Shown here in pieces: positions 25,254 to 33,835 of a DNA stretch of 64,000 nt. The position numbers and the translations under genes are program-made. The stretch comes from Thermus sp. LT1-2-5. Its GTDB lineage: Bacteria > Deinococcota > Deinococci > Deinococcales > Thermaceae. Numbering within the stretch: the stretch's first letter is position 1; every line of letters begins with the position of its first letter. The notes below the pieces were generated by a model. The model was given only the letters and a program-made list of their open reading frames with translations. It was not told where the DNA came from and searched no databases. The stretch lies in assembly GCF_040363165.1 (NCBI RefSeq), contig NZ_BSRG01000002.1, positions 268,154 to 332,153 on the forward strand, in the 5' to 3' direction.

Positions 25254-25772
25254 ATGTGGGCTTACCTCGCCCCCACCCTGGTCCTCTTCCTGGAAGTGGG
25301 CTTTCCCTTTGGCCTCTTCGTTCCCGGGGGCGATACCCTCCTCCTGGCCCTAGGGGCGCTGGCGGGGGAAGGGCAGCTCAGGCTCTTTCCCCTCCTCCCC
25401 CTTCTCTTCCTGGGAAGCCTTTTGGGCCACGGGGTGGGCTACGCCCTGGGGCGGGTCCTAGGTAAAAGGGTACAGGAGCGGCTTCCCCAGGAGCTCCTGG
25501 CCCGCACCCGGCGCATCCTACACCGCTTCGGCCCCACGGCCCTCCTCCTCGCCCCCTTCGTGCCCGGAGTGCGCACCGCCTTACCCTTCCTTATGGGCAC
25601 CTTGGGCTTTCCCCTACCCCGCTACCTTTTCCTTTCCGCCTTGGGAAGCCTCCTTTGGACCCACGGCCTGGTGCTTTTCGCTTACTTCCTGGGGCAAAAG
25701 GTCTCCCCTTGGCTCCTCTGGCCAGCCCTAATCCTCCTGGCCCTCCTACCCCTCTTGCGCCGAGGGCGCTAA
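25254..25772 (+). CDS. DedA-family (SNARE-associated) membrane protein
   Basis: 172-residue membrane protein with the DedA pattern: FVPGGDTLLLALGALAG near residue 23, GYALGRVLGKRV, and the FVPGVRTALPFLMG re-entrant motif with its conserved Arg. DedA proteins are lipid (undecaprenyl-phosphate/phospholipid) flippases or affect proton motive force. It is co-transcribed with terC and so probably under the same manganese riboswitch. Its stop overlaps the convergent sbtB stop by 4 bp. Confidence 0.88.
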   Translation: MWAYLAPTLVLFLEVGFPFGLFVPGGDTLLLALGALAGEGQLRLFPLLPLLFLGSLLGHGVGYALGRVLGKRVQERLPQELLARTRRILHRFGPTALLLAPFVPGVRTALPFLMGTLGFPLPRYLFLSALGSLLWTHGLVLFAYFLGQKVSPWLLWPALILLALLPLLRRGR

Positions 25773-26080
25773 ACGTACTTCTCCCCTCGCACCACAAAAA
25801 CGTTTTCCACGTAGGCGATGACGGCGTAGTGGGGGAAGTACACTTCCTGAAGTCGCTCCAATATCTTCAGGGCCACCTCCTCGCTCACGATGGTCTCCAG
25901 GCGGATGTTCTGCCCCTCCCAGTCCACGCTCCGCATCCCGCGAGAACCTTCCCCACGGGCGGGAACGATGGTGTAGCCCTTAGCGCCAAGCCGCTTGATC
26001 TCCTCTACCAGCTTTCTCTCCAAGAGGCTTTCCGCCACGATGGTCACCAGCTTCAAGGGCACCAGGTTCACCGGCCTCAC
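25769..26080 (-). CDS. sbtB: PII-like protein SbtB
   Basis: 103-residue PII-superfamily protein: VPLKLVTIVAESLLERKLVEEIKRLGAKGYT gives the first beta-alpha-beta unit. A T-loop-like stretch with ARGEGSRGMRS follows, and then the second half (ETIVSEEVALKILERL). In cyanobacteria SbtB binds cAMP/AMP/ADP and gates the bicarbonate transporter SbtA. The GTG start overlaps the upstream sbtA-like stop (GTGA), which supports partnership. A GTG three codons later is an alternative start. Confidence 0.8.
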   Translation of the reverse strand: MRPVNLVPLKLVTIVAESLLERKLVEEIKRLGAKGYTIVPARGEGSRGMRSVDWEGQNIRLETIVSEEVALKILERLQEVYFPHYAVIAYVENVFVVRGEKYV

Positions 26081-27033
26081 CCCCCAATCGCCTTGGCCAC
26101 GGCGTGGTAGATAGGTATCCCCAGGATCAGGTTAAAGGGGAAGGTGACGGCGAGGCTCGCCGTGAGGTACAAACTGGGGTTCGCCTCAGGTAAGGCGATG
26201 CGCACGGCAGCAGGGGCGGCGATGTAGCTGGCGCTGGCGCTCATGGCCCCAAGCACCGCAGCGCCCCCTACGCTAAGCCCAGCTTTCAGGCCCAGGTAGA
26301 CTCCTAAAATCCCGTGGAAAAGGGCTAGGCCCACACCGAAGAGGAGCAACCTAAACCCCAACTGACGAAGTACGGAAAGCCTCGAGGCCGCCACCATCCC
26401 CAAGTCCAGGAGAAAGAGAGTGAGAACTCCCTGAAATGGATCCACAAAGAAGGGTTTAACCCGTTCCATCCCCGCCTCCCCCGAAAGAAGGCCAATCAAG
26501 AGCCCTCCCAGCATCAAGACCACGCTTTTTCCGGTCAAGACCTCGTGCAGCGCTTCGGAAAGCCGGCCGCTCTGCCGTTTGCCTAGGAGGAGGGCCACTA
26601 CGATCCCCGGCACCTCCAACAGGGCCACCAGGGTGGGCATAAAACCTTCCGCAGCGTGCCCCACAGTTTGGACGAAGGTGAGGGCGGCGAGGAAGGTCAC
26701 GGCGGAAACCGAGCCGTAGTGGGCGGCCAAAGCGGCAGCGTCGGATCGGCCCACCTTTAGGAAACGCCGGGCGAGGAAATAGGCGGGAAAAGGCCTAAAA
26801 AGACCCAGAACGAGGGTGAAAAGGGCCGGGAGGAACACCAAGGCCAAAGGCGTGTGGGCGAGCTCTACCCCCCCCTTAAAGCCGATCGCAAAGAGGAGAT
26901 AGATGGAAATGGCGGTGTAGAGGGCCTCGGGAAAGGCGAGGTCGCTCTTAAGAAGCCGGGCCGCCATCCCCAAAAAGTAAGCCAAAACCATGGGAGAAAG
27001 AAGGTTGAGCTTTAGGAGTTCCAAAGCGTCCAT
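26077..27033 (-). CDS. sbtA: SbtA-like sodium-dependent bicarbonate transporter
   Basis: 318-residue membrane protein with about ten helices in two inverted halves. Recognisable SbtA-family segments are [25 protein letters not shown] (about 106-120) and near the end [14 protein letters not shown] followed by [17 protein letters not shown]. The family imports bicarbonate with sodium. Followed by an overlapping PII-like gene, as in cyanobacterial sbtA-sbtB. In this organism it could feed carboxylases (PEP/pyruvate/acetyl-CoA) or N5-CAIR formation by the divergent purEK genes; that link is only positional. Confidence 0.82.
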   Translation of the reverse strand: MDALELLKLNLLSPMVLAYFLGMAARLLKSDLAFPEALYTAISIYLLFAIGFKGGVELAHTPLALVFLPALFTLVLGLFRPFPAYFLARRFLKVGRSDAAALAAHYGSVSAVTFLAALTFVQTVGHAAEGFMPTLVALLEVPGIVVALLLGKRQSGRLSEALHEVLTGKSVVLMLGGLLIGLLSGEAGMERVKPFFVDPFQGVLTLFLLDLGMVAASRLSVLRQLGFRLLLFGVGLALFHGILGVYLGLKAGLSVGGAAVLGAMSASASYIAAPAAVRIALPEANPSLYLTASLAVTFPFNLILGIPIYHAVAKAIGG

Positions 27034-27043
27034 ACCCCCAAGC

Positions 27044-27072
27044 TTTACTACGGGAAAAAGGGCTTTTACAAT
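27044..27072 (+). promoter_or_regulatory. promoter for purEK
   Basis: TTTACT (27044-27049), 17-bp spacer, TACAAT (27067-27072), then 8 nt to the purE ATG; leaderless geometry. Confidence 0.55.
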
Positions 27073-27080
27073 CCGGTACG

Positions 27081-27575
27081 ATGGCGCCTTTGGTAGGTCT
27101 CATCATGGGCTCCCGCTCCGACTGGGAAACCCTGCGCCACGCCGCGGAGACCTTAGACGCCCTGGGCATCCCCTACGAGGTGCAGGTGGTCTCCGCCCAC
27201 CGCACCCCGGACCTCATGGCGGAGTACGCCAAGGCCGCCGAGGCGAGGGGCATCCAGGTGATCATCGCCGGGGCGGGGGGAGCGGCCCACCTGCCTGGGA
27301 TGACCGCGGCCCACACCGCCCTGCCCGTTCTGGGGGTGCCGGTGGAAAGCCAAGCCCTACGGGGCCTAGACTCCCTTCTCTCCATCGTCCAGATGCCCGC
27401 AGGCGTTCCCGTGGGCACCCTGGCCATTGGCCGGGCGGGGGCGGTGAACGCCGCTTTGCTGGCCGCTAGCATCCTCGGCCTCAAGTACCCCGAGGTGATG
27501 GCGCGGCTCAAGGCCTACCGGAAGGCCCAAACCGAGGCCGTCCTGGCCCACCCCGACCCCCGGGAGGCAGGATGA
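27081..27575 (+). CDS. purE: N5-carboxyaminoimidazole ribonucleotide mutase
   Basis: Converts N5-CAIR to CAIR in purine biosynthesis. 164 residues with the class I PurE motifs: MGSRSDWE (9-16), SAHRTPD (38-44) and the [12 protein letters not shown] loop. The class I form works with PurK, which is encoded next with an ATGA overlap. Start fixed by the promoter 8 nt upstream. Confidence 0.97.
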   Translation: MAPLVGLIMGSRSDWETLRHAAETLDALGIPYEVQVVSAHRTPDLMAEYAKAAEARGIQVIIAGAGGAAHLPGMTAAHTALPVLGVPVESQALRGLDSLLSIVQMPAGVPVGTLAIGRAGAVNAALLAASILGLKYPEVMARLKAYRKAQTEAVLAHPDPREAG

Positions 27576-28672
27576 GGGTGGGCGTTTTGGGCGGGGGGCA
27601 GCTGGGGCGGATGCTGGCCCTGGCGGGCTACCCCTTGGGGCTTTCCTTCCGTTTCCTGGACCCTTCCCTCGAGGCCTGCGCCGGGCAGGTGGGGGAGCTT
27701 TGCGTGGGGGACTTTGCCGACCTCGAGGCCCTTTCCCGCTTCGCCCAGGGCCTAAGCCTCGTCACCTACGAGTTCGAAAACGTCCCGGTGGAGGCGGCTT
27801 TGCACCTGGCCGAAAGGCTTCCCGTCTTCCCTCCCCCCAAGGCCCTGGAGGTGGCCCAAGACCGCCTCCGGGAAAAGGCCTTCATGGCTGGCCTTGGCGT
27901 CCCCACCCCTCCCTTTTACCCCGTGGACGGGGTGGAGGACCTAGAGGTGGGCCTCAGCCAGGTGGGCCTCCCCGCCCTCCTCAAGACCCGCCGCGGGGGC
28001 TACGACGGCAAGGGGCAGGCCCTGGTGCGCACGGAGGAGGAGGCCCTGGAAGCCCTGCGCACCCTGGGGGGCCAGGGGCTCCTCCTGGAGGGTTTCGTCC
28101 CCTTTGACCGGGAGGTTTCCCTCCTCGCCGTGCGGGGGCGGGACGGGTCCATGGCCTTCTATCCCCTGGTGGAAAACCGCCACCACGGGGGCATCCTCCG
28201 CCTCTCCTTAGCCCCCGCCCCCGGCCTCACGGAGGCCCTGCAGAAGAAGGCGGAAGCCTACGCCAAGGAAGCCCTTTTGGCCCTGGACTACGTGGGCGTC
28301 TTGGCCCTGGAGCTTTTCCAGGTGGGAGAGGAGCTCCTTTTCAACGAAATGGCCCCCCGGGTCCACAACTCCGGCCACTGGACCCTGGAAGGGGCGGAAA
28401 CCAGCCAGTTCCAAAACCACCTTCGGGCCATCCTGGGCCTCCCCCTGGGGAGCACCGCCCCCCGGGGGGTGAGCGCCATGGTGAACCTCATCGGCCACGA
28501 GCCCGACTTCGCCCAGGTCCTGAAGGTGGAGGGCGCCCACCTCCACTGGTACGGCAAAGGGGTGCGTCCGGGGCGCAAGGTGGGGCACATCACCCTGCGG
28601 AAAGACTCCTGGGAAGCCCTAAACCCCCTCCTGCCCCAGCTTTTGCGCCTGGCGCAAAGCCCTCCGGTATAA
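27572..28672 (+). CDS. purK: N5-carboxyaminoimidazole ribonucleotide synthase
   Basis: ATP-grasp ligase making N5-CAIR from AIR, ATP and bicarbonate. 366 residues: [19 protein letters not shown] opening, ATP-grasp loop [12 protein letters not shown] (about 138-149), and the metal-binding [15 protein letters not shown]. Overlaps purE by 4 bp. Its TAA stop forms part of the TATAAT -10 of the next gene. Confidence 0.97.
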   Translation: MRVGVLGGGQLGRMLALAGYPLGLSFRFLDPSLEACAGQVGELCVGDFADLEALSRFAQGLSLVTYEFENVPVEAALHLAERLPVFPPPKALEVAQDRLREKAFMAGLGVPTPPFYPVDGVEDLEVGLSQVGLPALLKTRRGGYDGKGQALVRTEEEALEALRTLGGQGLLLEGFVPFDREVSLLAVRGRDGSMAFYPLVENRHHGGILRLSLAPAPGLTEALQKKAEAYAKEALLALDYVGVLALELFQVGEELLFNEMAPRVHNSGHWTLEGAETSQFQNHLRAILGLPLGSTAPRGVSAMVNLIGHEPDFAQVLKVEGAHLHWYGKGVRPGRKVGHITLRKDSWEALNPLLPQLLRLAQSPPV

Positions 28673-28680
28673 TCCGGAGG
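28661..28680 (+). promoter_or_regulatory. palindrome with -10 hexamer in its loop
   Basis: CCTCCGG-TATAAT-CCGGAGG: perfect 7-bp arms around a consensus -10 that also contains the purK TAA stop. It drives the PaaK-like gene (leader with AAAGGAGG at 28682-28689). It could be an operator or a hairpin ending purK mRNA. Confidence 0.6.
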
Positions 28681-28693
28681 CAAAGGAGGCGAA

Positions 28694-29824
28694 ATGGAGC
28701 GGACAAAGCGCCTGAGGGAGGTCATCCGCGCGGCCAAGGCCCACCCCGTTTATCGGGAAAAGCTCAAGGACGTGGACCCCGAGGAGGTTTCCCTCGAGAA
28801 CCTTTCCTCCTTGCCCCTCACCACGAGGGAGGAGTGGGTGGCCTACCTCAAGGAAAACCCCACCCCCCCGGAAGGGGCGAGGCTGATGCACCTCACCCCA
28901 AGCCCCCTCATGGGCTGGATGCCGGAGTACCTCTCGGAGGAGGACCTCCGCTACCAGGCGGAAGCCCTGGCCGCCCACTACCGGCGGCTTGGCCTTGTGG
29001 GCAAGCGGGTTTTGGTGGCCTTCAGCTACCACGTCTTCGCCGGGGGGTGGCTCTTCCACGAGGCGTTGCTCCTGGCGGGGAACCTGGTCTTCCCCCACGG
29101 CCCCGGGGAGGCGGCCCGCATCGCCGAGCTGAGCCCCCAGTTTGACGTCCTGGTCACCAACCCCTCCTTCGCCCTCAAGGTGGGCCAAGCGGGCGGGCGG
29201 TTCGGCCTGCTCCTGGCTGGGGGGGAGCCGTTCACCTCGGTGCCCGGCTTCCGGGAGAGGGTGGAGGCCCTCCTGGGCGGCACGGCCCTGGACGCCTACG
29301 GCACCAGCGAGCTAGGCATCGTGGCTGGGGAAAGCCTGGCCAAGGACGGGCTATGGGAGATCCCCGAGATGGCTGTCCTCGAGGTCCTGGACCCGGAAAC
29401 CCTAAGGCCCGTGGCGGACGGGGAGAAGGGGGAGCTCGTGGTCACCGCCCTAAGCCGCACCCTCATGCCCATGGTGCGCTTCCGCACCGGGGACCTGGCC
29501 CTGGCCGAGCGCCGGGAAGGGCTTACCGTGCTCCCCCGCGGGGTCTTCGGCCGCACGGACCAGATGGTGAAGGTGAAGGGGGTGAAGCTTTACCCCACGG
29601 AACTCGCCCCCATCCTGGCCGGCTTCGGCCTGGACCCCAAGGGCTTCCAGGTGGTGGTGGAACGGAAGCTGGAGGGCACGGACAAGTTGGTGCTCCGCCT
29701 GAAGGCGGAAAAGGTGCCTCCCGGGCTTTACGAGGCCATCCAAAAGGCCACGGGGCTTAGGCTAGACGAGGTGGAGCTGGTGGGCGAGCTGGAGGGGGGT
29801 CTGGTGCTGGACCGCCGCTTCTAG
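28694..29824 (+). CDS. phenylacetate-CoA ligase-like AMP-forming enzyme
   Basis: 376-residue member of the adenylate-forming (PaaK/AMP-binding) family, shorter than the roughly 430 residues of true phenylacetate-CoA ligases. Seen are VYREKLKDVDPEEVSLENL SSLPLTTREEW-like PaaK N-terminal features, the core YGTSELG (about 199-205), RFRTGDLA (about 264) and the hinge GRTDQMVKVKGVKLYP (about 287-302). The usual Ser/Thr-Gly-rich ATP loop is poorly represented (LTPSPLMGWMP). Substrate unknown. Not part of a phenylacetate cluster here; purEK and a PfkB kinase flank it. Confidence 0.75.
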   Translation: MERTKRLREVIRAAKAHPVYREKLKDVDPEEVSLENLSSLPLTTREEWVAYLKENPTPPEGARLMHLTPSPLMGWMPEYLSEEDLRYQAEALAAHYRRLGLVGKRVLVAFSYHVFAGGWLFHEALLLAGNLVFPHGPGEAARIAELSPQFDVLVTNPSFALKVGQAGGRFGLLLAGGEPFTSVPGFRERVEALLGGTALDAYGTSELGIVAGESLAKDGLWEIPEMAVLEVLDPETLRPVADGEKGELVVTALSRTLMPMVRFRTGDLALAERREGLTVLPRGVFGRTDQMVKVKGVKLYPTELAPILAGFGLDPKGFQVVVERKLEGTDKLVLRLKAEKVPPGLYEAIQKATGLRLDEVELVGELEGGLVLDRRF

Positions 29825-29853
29825 CTCGTTAATCTCTTCTCATAACCCCGGGG

Positions 29854-29892
29854 TATACTTCCCCCAAAGCAACGGGGCCCTTGCGGTATAGT
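29854..29892 (+). promoter_or_regulatory. two tandem -10 elements before the PfkB kinase gene
   Basis: TATACT (29854-29859) and TATAGT (29887-29892) in the 103-bp intergenic region. The downstream leader carries AAGGAGG before ATG 29928. -35 elements are weak for both. Confidence 0.5.
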
Positions 29893-29927
29893 GAGGGCAA
29901 ACCCTGTGCCTTGCGGAAGGAGGCAAG

Positions 29928-30848
29928 ATGCGGTTTTTCGTGCTGGGGGATGTTTCCGTTGACCTGCTTTTCTTTGTGGAGCGAATACCGGAACCCGGGG
30001 AGGAGGTGCCCTCGAGGCGGGCCCTGATGAAGCCAGGGGGGGCCGGGGGCACCCTGGCGGCCCAGCTGGCGAGCCTGGGCCACCGGGTGTACCTGGCGGG
30101 ACGGGTGGGCCAGGACCCCTTCGCCGAGCTGGCCCTGAGCCGGGTGCGGGAAGTGGGGGTGGACCTCAGGCACCTCCAGGAAGACCCCGACCACACCACC
30201 AGCTCCGTCCTCATCCTGGTGGTGCCCGGCGGGGAAAGGGCCATGGTGAGCGCGGAAGGGGCAAGCCGCTACCTGGACCCCGCCCTCTTCAAGCCCCGTT
30301 ACCTGGACAGCGCCGACGCCGTGGTCCTCTCCGCCTACGCCCTGGTGGGGGGGCCTTCCCGGAGCTACGCCGTGGAGGTCCTGGAGGCGGCGAGGAAGCG
30401 GGAGCTTCCCGTCTTCGCCGACCTGGGCACGGGGGCGGTGCGGGCGGCGGGGGCGGAGCTCCTAAAGTACCTGCGGGGCGTCACCTGGCTCCTCATGAAC
30501 CAGACGGAGCTTTTGGCCCTCACCGGCGCCGCCTCCCTCTCCCAGGGGGTGGCCCGGCTCCGGCAAGAAGGCTTCCCACACCTGGTCATCAAGGTGGGGG
30601 CCATGGGCTCCATCGTGGTGACCCCGGAAGGGGAGGAGCTTTTAGAGCCCTTCCCCATAGAGGACATCGTGGACTCCACCGGGGCCGGGGACGCCTACAC
30701 CGCCACCTTCGCCCACGCCCTCCTCGAGGGCCGAAGCCCTGTAGAGGCGGGGAGGCTCGCCAACCTGGCGGGGGCCCTGGCCGCCACGGGGCTTGGGGCC
30801 CAGGGCCGCCTCATCACCCTAGAGGACCTCAAAGTAGCGGCGGGCTAG
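29928..30848 (+). CDS. PfkB-family sugar/nucleoside kinase
   Basis: 306-residue ribokinase-fold kinase. N-terminal VLGDVSVDLLFFVERIPEPGEE, first signature GGAGGTLAAQLASLGHRVYLAGRVG (about 38-62), and the C-terminal catalytic signature DSTGAGDAYTATF (about 248-260) with the base aspartate. Substrate cannot be told from sequence; ribose, fructose, adenosine and 2-keto-3-deoxygluconate kinases all share these motifs. Its 3' end overlaps the convergent hisH by 30 bp. Confidence 0.9.
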   Translation: MRFFVLGDVSVDLLFFVERIPEPGEEVPSRRALMKPGGAGGTLAAQLASLGHRVYLAGRVGQDPFAELALSRVREVGVDLRHLQEDPDHTTSSVLILVVPGGERAMVSAEGASRYLDPALFKPRYLDSADAVVLSAYALVGGPSRSYAVEVLEAARKRELPVFADLGTGAVRAAGAELLKYLRGVTWLLMNQTELLALTGAASLSQGVARLRQEGFPHLVIKVGAMGSIVVTPEGEELLEPFPIEDIVDSTGAGDAYTATFAHALLEGRSPVEAGRLANLAGALAATGLGAQGRLITLEDLKVAAG

Positions 30849-31415
30849 GGCCAAAAAGGCCAAGCCCGCCCGCCCGCTCTTCTCGGGGTGGAACTGGGGG
30901 GCAAGGAGGTTTGCCTTCGCCAGGAGGGCGGTGAAGGGGGTCCCCTCGTACTCCCCCACCCCCAGGGCGTAAGGGTTGAGGGGGCCATAGTAGGAGTTGG
31001 CGAAGTAGAAGTGGCGGCCCGAAAGGCCGGCGAAAGGCCCCTCGAAGGTCAGGGCGTTCCAACCCATCTGCGGCACCCGCCCCTGGGGGAAGCGGCGCAC
31101 CCACCCCGGCACCACCCCAAGCCCCCTCACCCCCGGCGCCTCCTCGCTCCCCTCGTAGAGGACCTGCATGCCCACGCAGATGCCGAGGAAGGGAAGCCCC
31201 CTTTCCAAATGGACCAGAACCCGCTCCAAGAAGCCGCTTCGGGCGAAGGCCCCCATCACCTGGCCGAAGTGCCCCTGGCCCGGGAGGACGAGAAGGCCCG
31301 CCTCCGGATAGGCCTTGGGGTCGGCGGAGACCGCCACGGCGAAGCCCGCCGCCTCCAGGGCCTTGGCGGCGCTCTTTAGGTTCCCCGAGCCGTAGTCGAT
31401 GAGGAGGGCCCGCAC
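30819..31415 (-). CDS. hisH: imidazole glycerol phosphate synthase, glutaminase subunit
   Basis: Supplies ammonia from glutamine to HisF in histidine synthesis. 198 residues of the class I amidotransferase fold: nucleophile C80 in LGICVGMQ, and the His-Glu pair in APQFHPEKSG (about 173-181). The GTG start overlaps the hisB stop. HisF is not encoded in the window. Confidence 0.96.
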   Translation of the reverse strand: MRALLIDYGSGNLKSAAKALEAAGFAVAVSADPKAYPEAGLLVLPGQGHFGQVMGAFARSGFLERVLVHLERGLPFLGICVGMQVLYEGSEEAPGVRGLGVVPGWVRRFPQGRVPQMGWNALTFEGPFAGLSGRHFYFANSYYGPLNPYALGVGEYEGTPFTALLAKANLLAPQFHPEKSGRAGLAFLALARRYFEVL

Positions 31416-31999
31416 TAAAGCACCCCCTTGGTGCTAGGAAGCCCCTCCCCCATGAGGCGGGTGGCCCGGTGGAGGGCCCGGGCCAGGGCCTTGAAGCTCG
31501 CCTCCACCACGTGGTGGGCCTCCCGCCCCGCCAAAAGCCTCAGGTGGAGGGTGAGGCGCCCGTGGTTCACCAGGCCCCGCAGAAACTCCCGCAGGTGGTA
31601 GTGGTTCACCCCGCCCGCCGCCCCCACCACGGGCCAGGCCTCGGGGCGGTACTCCAGGTGGGGGCGGCCGGATAGGTCCACCACGCAAAGGACCAGGGTC
31701 TCGTCCAGGGGGGCGAAGGCCTCCCCGTAACGCTCCAGGCCCCTCCCCTCCCCCAAGGCCTCCTTGAGGGCCATGCCTAGGGCGATGCCCACGTCCTCCA
31801 CCAGGTGGTGAACGTCCACCTCGAGGTCCCCCTTGGCCTCCACCTCCAGGAGGAAGCGCCCGTGCCGCTGGAGCTGGAGGAGCATGTGGTCCAAAAAGGG
31901 AAGCCCCGTGGCCACCTGGCCCCCCGGAGGACCGTCCAGCCCCAGGCGCAGGCGCACCCAGGTCTCCGCCGTGGCCCGCTCCACCAAGGCCTCACGCAT
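31415..31999 (-). CDS. hisB: imidazoleglycerol-phosphate dehydratase
   Basis: 194-residue monofunctional dehydratase with the metal-binding histidine repeats FLDHMLLQLQRHG, DVHHLVEDVGIALG and EAHHVVEASFKALARALH. ATG 31999 overlaps the hisC stop; an in-frame start 12 bp upstream lies deeper in hisC and was not used. Middle gene of hisC-hisB-hisH. Confidence 0.96.
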   Translation of the reverse strand: MREALVERATAETWVRLRLGLDGPPGGQVATGLPFLDHMLLQLQRHGRFLLEVEAKGDLEVDVHHLVEDVGIALGMALKEALGEGRGLERYGEAFAPLDETLVLCVVDLSGRPHLEYRPEAWPVVGAAGGVNHYHLREFLRGLVNHGRLTLHLRLLAGREAHHVVEASFKALARALHRATRLMGEGLPSTKGVL

Positions 32000-33035
32000 A
32001 GGCCACCCCAAAAGCCGCCCTCAGGAAGGCGTCCATCTCCGCCTTAAGCCCCACGGTCACCCGAAGGCACCCCGCAAGCCCCGGATAGCGGTCCTGCCGC
32101 CGCACCAGGACCCCTTGAGCGAGGAGGTGGCGGAAGGCCGCCTCAGCGTCCGGGGTCTTCACCAGGAGGAAGTTGGTGTGGCTAGTGAAGGGGCGCCAGG
32201 TGGGGTGGGCTTGGAGCGCTGCATAGACCCGTTCCCGCTCCCGCACCACCTCCGCCACCACCGCCCGCACGTAGCCCGGGTTCTCCAAGACCACCTCCAA
32301 AACCGCCCCGGTGTGGGCAGGGAGGACGAAGGGGGGCAGGACTTCCCGCACCACCCCCGCCACCTGAGGGTGGGCCAGGAGGTAGCCCGCCCTTATCCCC
32401 CCCAAGGAGAAGGCCTTGGAAAAGGTGCGCAGAAAGGCCACGTGGGGATTTTCGCGGCCCAAGGGGCTAAAGTCGGTGCCGGCGAACTCCCGATAAGCCT
32501 CGTCCACCACAAGAAGCCCCCCCACCGCCTTGGCCCTTTCCGCCAGGGCCGCCACCGCCTCCTCGGGGAAGAGGGCCCCCGTGGGGGCATGGGGGTTGGG
32601 GAGGAAGAACACCCCGCCCTGGAAGGCGGCCAGGACCTCCTCCAGGGGCAGGGCGAAGCCTTCCCCCAGGGGCACCGCCCGGTAGGGGGTGCCCGCCACC
32701 CGGGCGGCGTGGGCGTAGTGGGGAAAGGAGGGGGCGAGGTCCAAGACCGCCTCCGCCGCCAGGCTCAGGGCCAGGATGAGGAGGTTGGAGCCGGGGGCGA
32801 GGACGATCCCCTCCTCCGGCCAGTCCAACAAGGTGGCAAGGCGCTTCCTAAGGGCTTCGGCGTGGATTTCTGGGTATCGGTTCCAGGAAAGCCCCTTGAG
32901 GCGCCTTAGGGCCTCCTCCTTGAGGGCCTCGGGCAGGTCAAAGGGGCTTTCGTTCTGGTCCAGCTTCACCGGGGCCTCCTCCTTCTTGTAGGGGTAAGGG
33001 GCAAGGTCCCGGAGGTGCGCCTTGAAGGCCCGCAT
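31992..33035 (-). CDS. hisC: histidinol-phosphate aminotransferase
   Basis: 347-residue PLP enzyme making histidinol phosphate. Motifs: KLDQNESPFDLPE near the start, PNPHAPTGALFP, VVDEAYREFAG, and the PLP lysine in TFSKAFSLGGIRAGY. ATG 33035 sits 6 nt after TATACT, which fixes the start. A frame extending 42 bp upstream runs through the promoter. First gene of the his unit. Confidence 0.96.
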   Translation of the reverse strand: MRAFKAHLRDLAPYPYKKEEAPVKLDQNESPFDLPEALKEEALRRLKGLSWNRYPEIHAEALRKRLATLLDWPEEGIVLAPGSNLLILALSLAAEAVLDLAPSFPHYAHAARVAGTPYRAVPLGEGFALPLEEVLAAFQGGVFFLPNPHAPTGALFPEEAVAALAERAKAVGGLLVVDEAYREFAGTDFSPLGRENPHVAFLRTFSKAFSLGGIRAGYLLAHPQVAGVVREVLPPFVLPAHTGAVLEVVLENPGYVRAVVAEVVRERERVYAALQAHPTWRPFTSHTNFLLVKTPDAEAAFRHLLAQGVLVRRQDRYPGLAGCLRVTVGLKAEMDAFLRAAFGVAYA

Positions 33036-33041
33036 GCCCCG

Positions 33042-33047
33042 AGTATA
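33042..33047 (-). promoter_or_regulatory. -10 element of leaderless hisCBH operon
   Basis: TATACT on the minus strand, 6 nt before the hisC ATG. The -35 position is not clear. Confidence 0.65.
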
Positions 33048-33071
33048 GCGGCAGACCAGGGGCACGCACCG

Positions 33072-33090
33072 GGCCAAGCCAGGCTTGGCC
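33072..33090. repeat. perfect inverted repeat between nox and hisC
   Basis: GGCCAAGCC-A-GGCTTGGCC, 9-bp arms. It lies about 25 bp upstream of the hisC -10 and 75 bp after nox. It could be a nox terminator without a T-run or an operator for the his promoter. Confidence 0.6.
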
Positions 33091-33164
33091 TAAAGCCCCA
33101 GGATGGCGCAGGAGGCGGGAAGGCCCAAGGGGCTCGCCCGCCACCCCACGCCCAGGGCCCCGCC

Positions 33165-33782
33165 CTAGCGCCAGACGGCCACCCGCTCCAGGGGCAAGCG
33201 GTGGGAAGAGTAGCCCTCCTCCGCCGGGTAGCCCAAGGGAAGGAGGGCGGGGATGGCCACGTGGGCGGGAAGGCCCAAAAGGGCCTTGACCCTCTCCGGG
33301 TCAAAGCCCAGCATGGGCACGCTCCCAAGCCCATAAGCCTCCAAAAGAAGGAGCAGGTAGCCCAAAAAGATGTAGCTCTGCCCCGCGGCCCAGGCCGCCC
33401 GCTCCCTCTCCCCCATTCCGGCAAAGGCGTTTTGGATGGCCCGCTTCTGCGCCTCCCGCCGCTCCCCCTGGACATTGGGGTGGATGACCTCGTCCAGGCG
33501 GGCCAGGGCCTCCTCGAGGTCCGCATAGACCACCAGGACCACCGGGGCCTCCTCCACCTGGGCCTGGCCAAAGGCCGCCTCCCTGAGGGCCTTCTTGAGG
33601 GCGGGGTCCCGCACCACCACCAGGCGCCAGGGTTGGAGGTTCCAGGCGGAAGGGGCCCTGAGGGCCGCCTCCAGGACCTCCCGCAACACCCCCTCGGGCA
33701 CGGGGTCCGGCCGGTAGCGGCGGATGGAGCGGCGCCTTAGCGCCGCGGTCTTGGCGTCCAGAACGGGGAGCGTGGCCTCCAT
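33165..33782 (-). CDS. nox: NADH oxidase / nitroreductase-family flavoenzyme
   Basis: 205 residues, the length of the H2O2-forming NADH oxidase of T. thermophilus, which it resembles closely from MEATLPVLDAKTAAL to the C-terminal LPLERVAVWR. Nitroreductase fold binding FMN or FAD: SIRRYRPDPVPE for the phosphate, APSAWNLQPWR, and LLEAYGLGSVPMLGFDP. TACCAT 9 nt before the ATG may be its -10. Physiological electron acceptor is not evident. Confidence 0.95.
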   Translation of the reverse strand: MEATLPVLDAKTAALRRRSIRRYRPDPVPEGVLREVLEAALRAPSAWNLQPWRLVVVRDPALKKALREAAFGQAQVEEAPVVLVVYADLEEALARLDEVIHPNVQGERREAQKRAIQNAFAGMGERERAAWAAGQSYIFLGYLLLLLEAYGLGSVPMLGFDPERVKALLGLPAHVAIPALLPLGYPAEEGYSSHRLPLERVAVWR

Positions 33783-33835
33783 ACCCCGGGGATGGTACCC
33801 AAAACCCTCTGGGCCCTTTGTGAAGTAAAGCGCAA

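Noticed and set aside
33091..33164. Readable continuation of the nox frame past its stop (tail GVGWRASPLGLPASCAILGL).
   Set aside because: nox already has the full 205-residue family length; stop-free runs of this size are expected by chance at this GC content.
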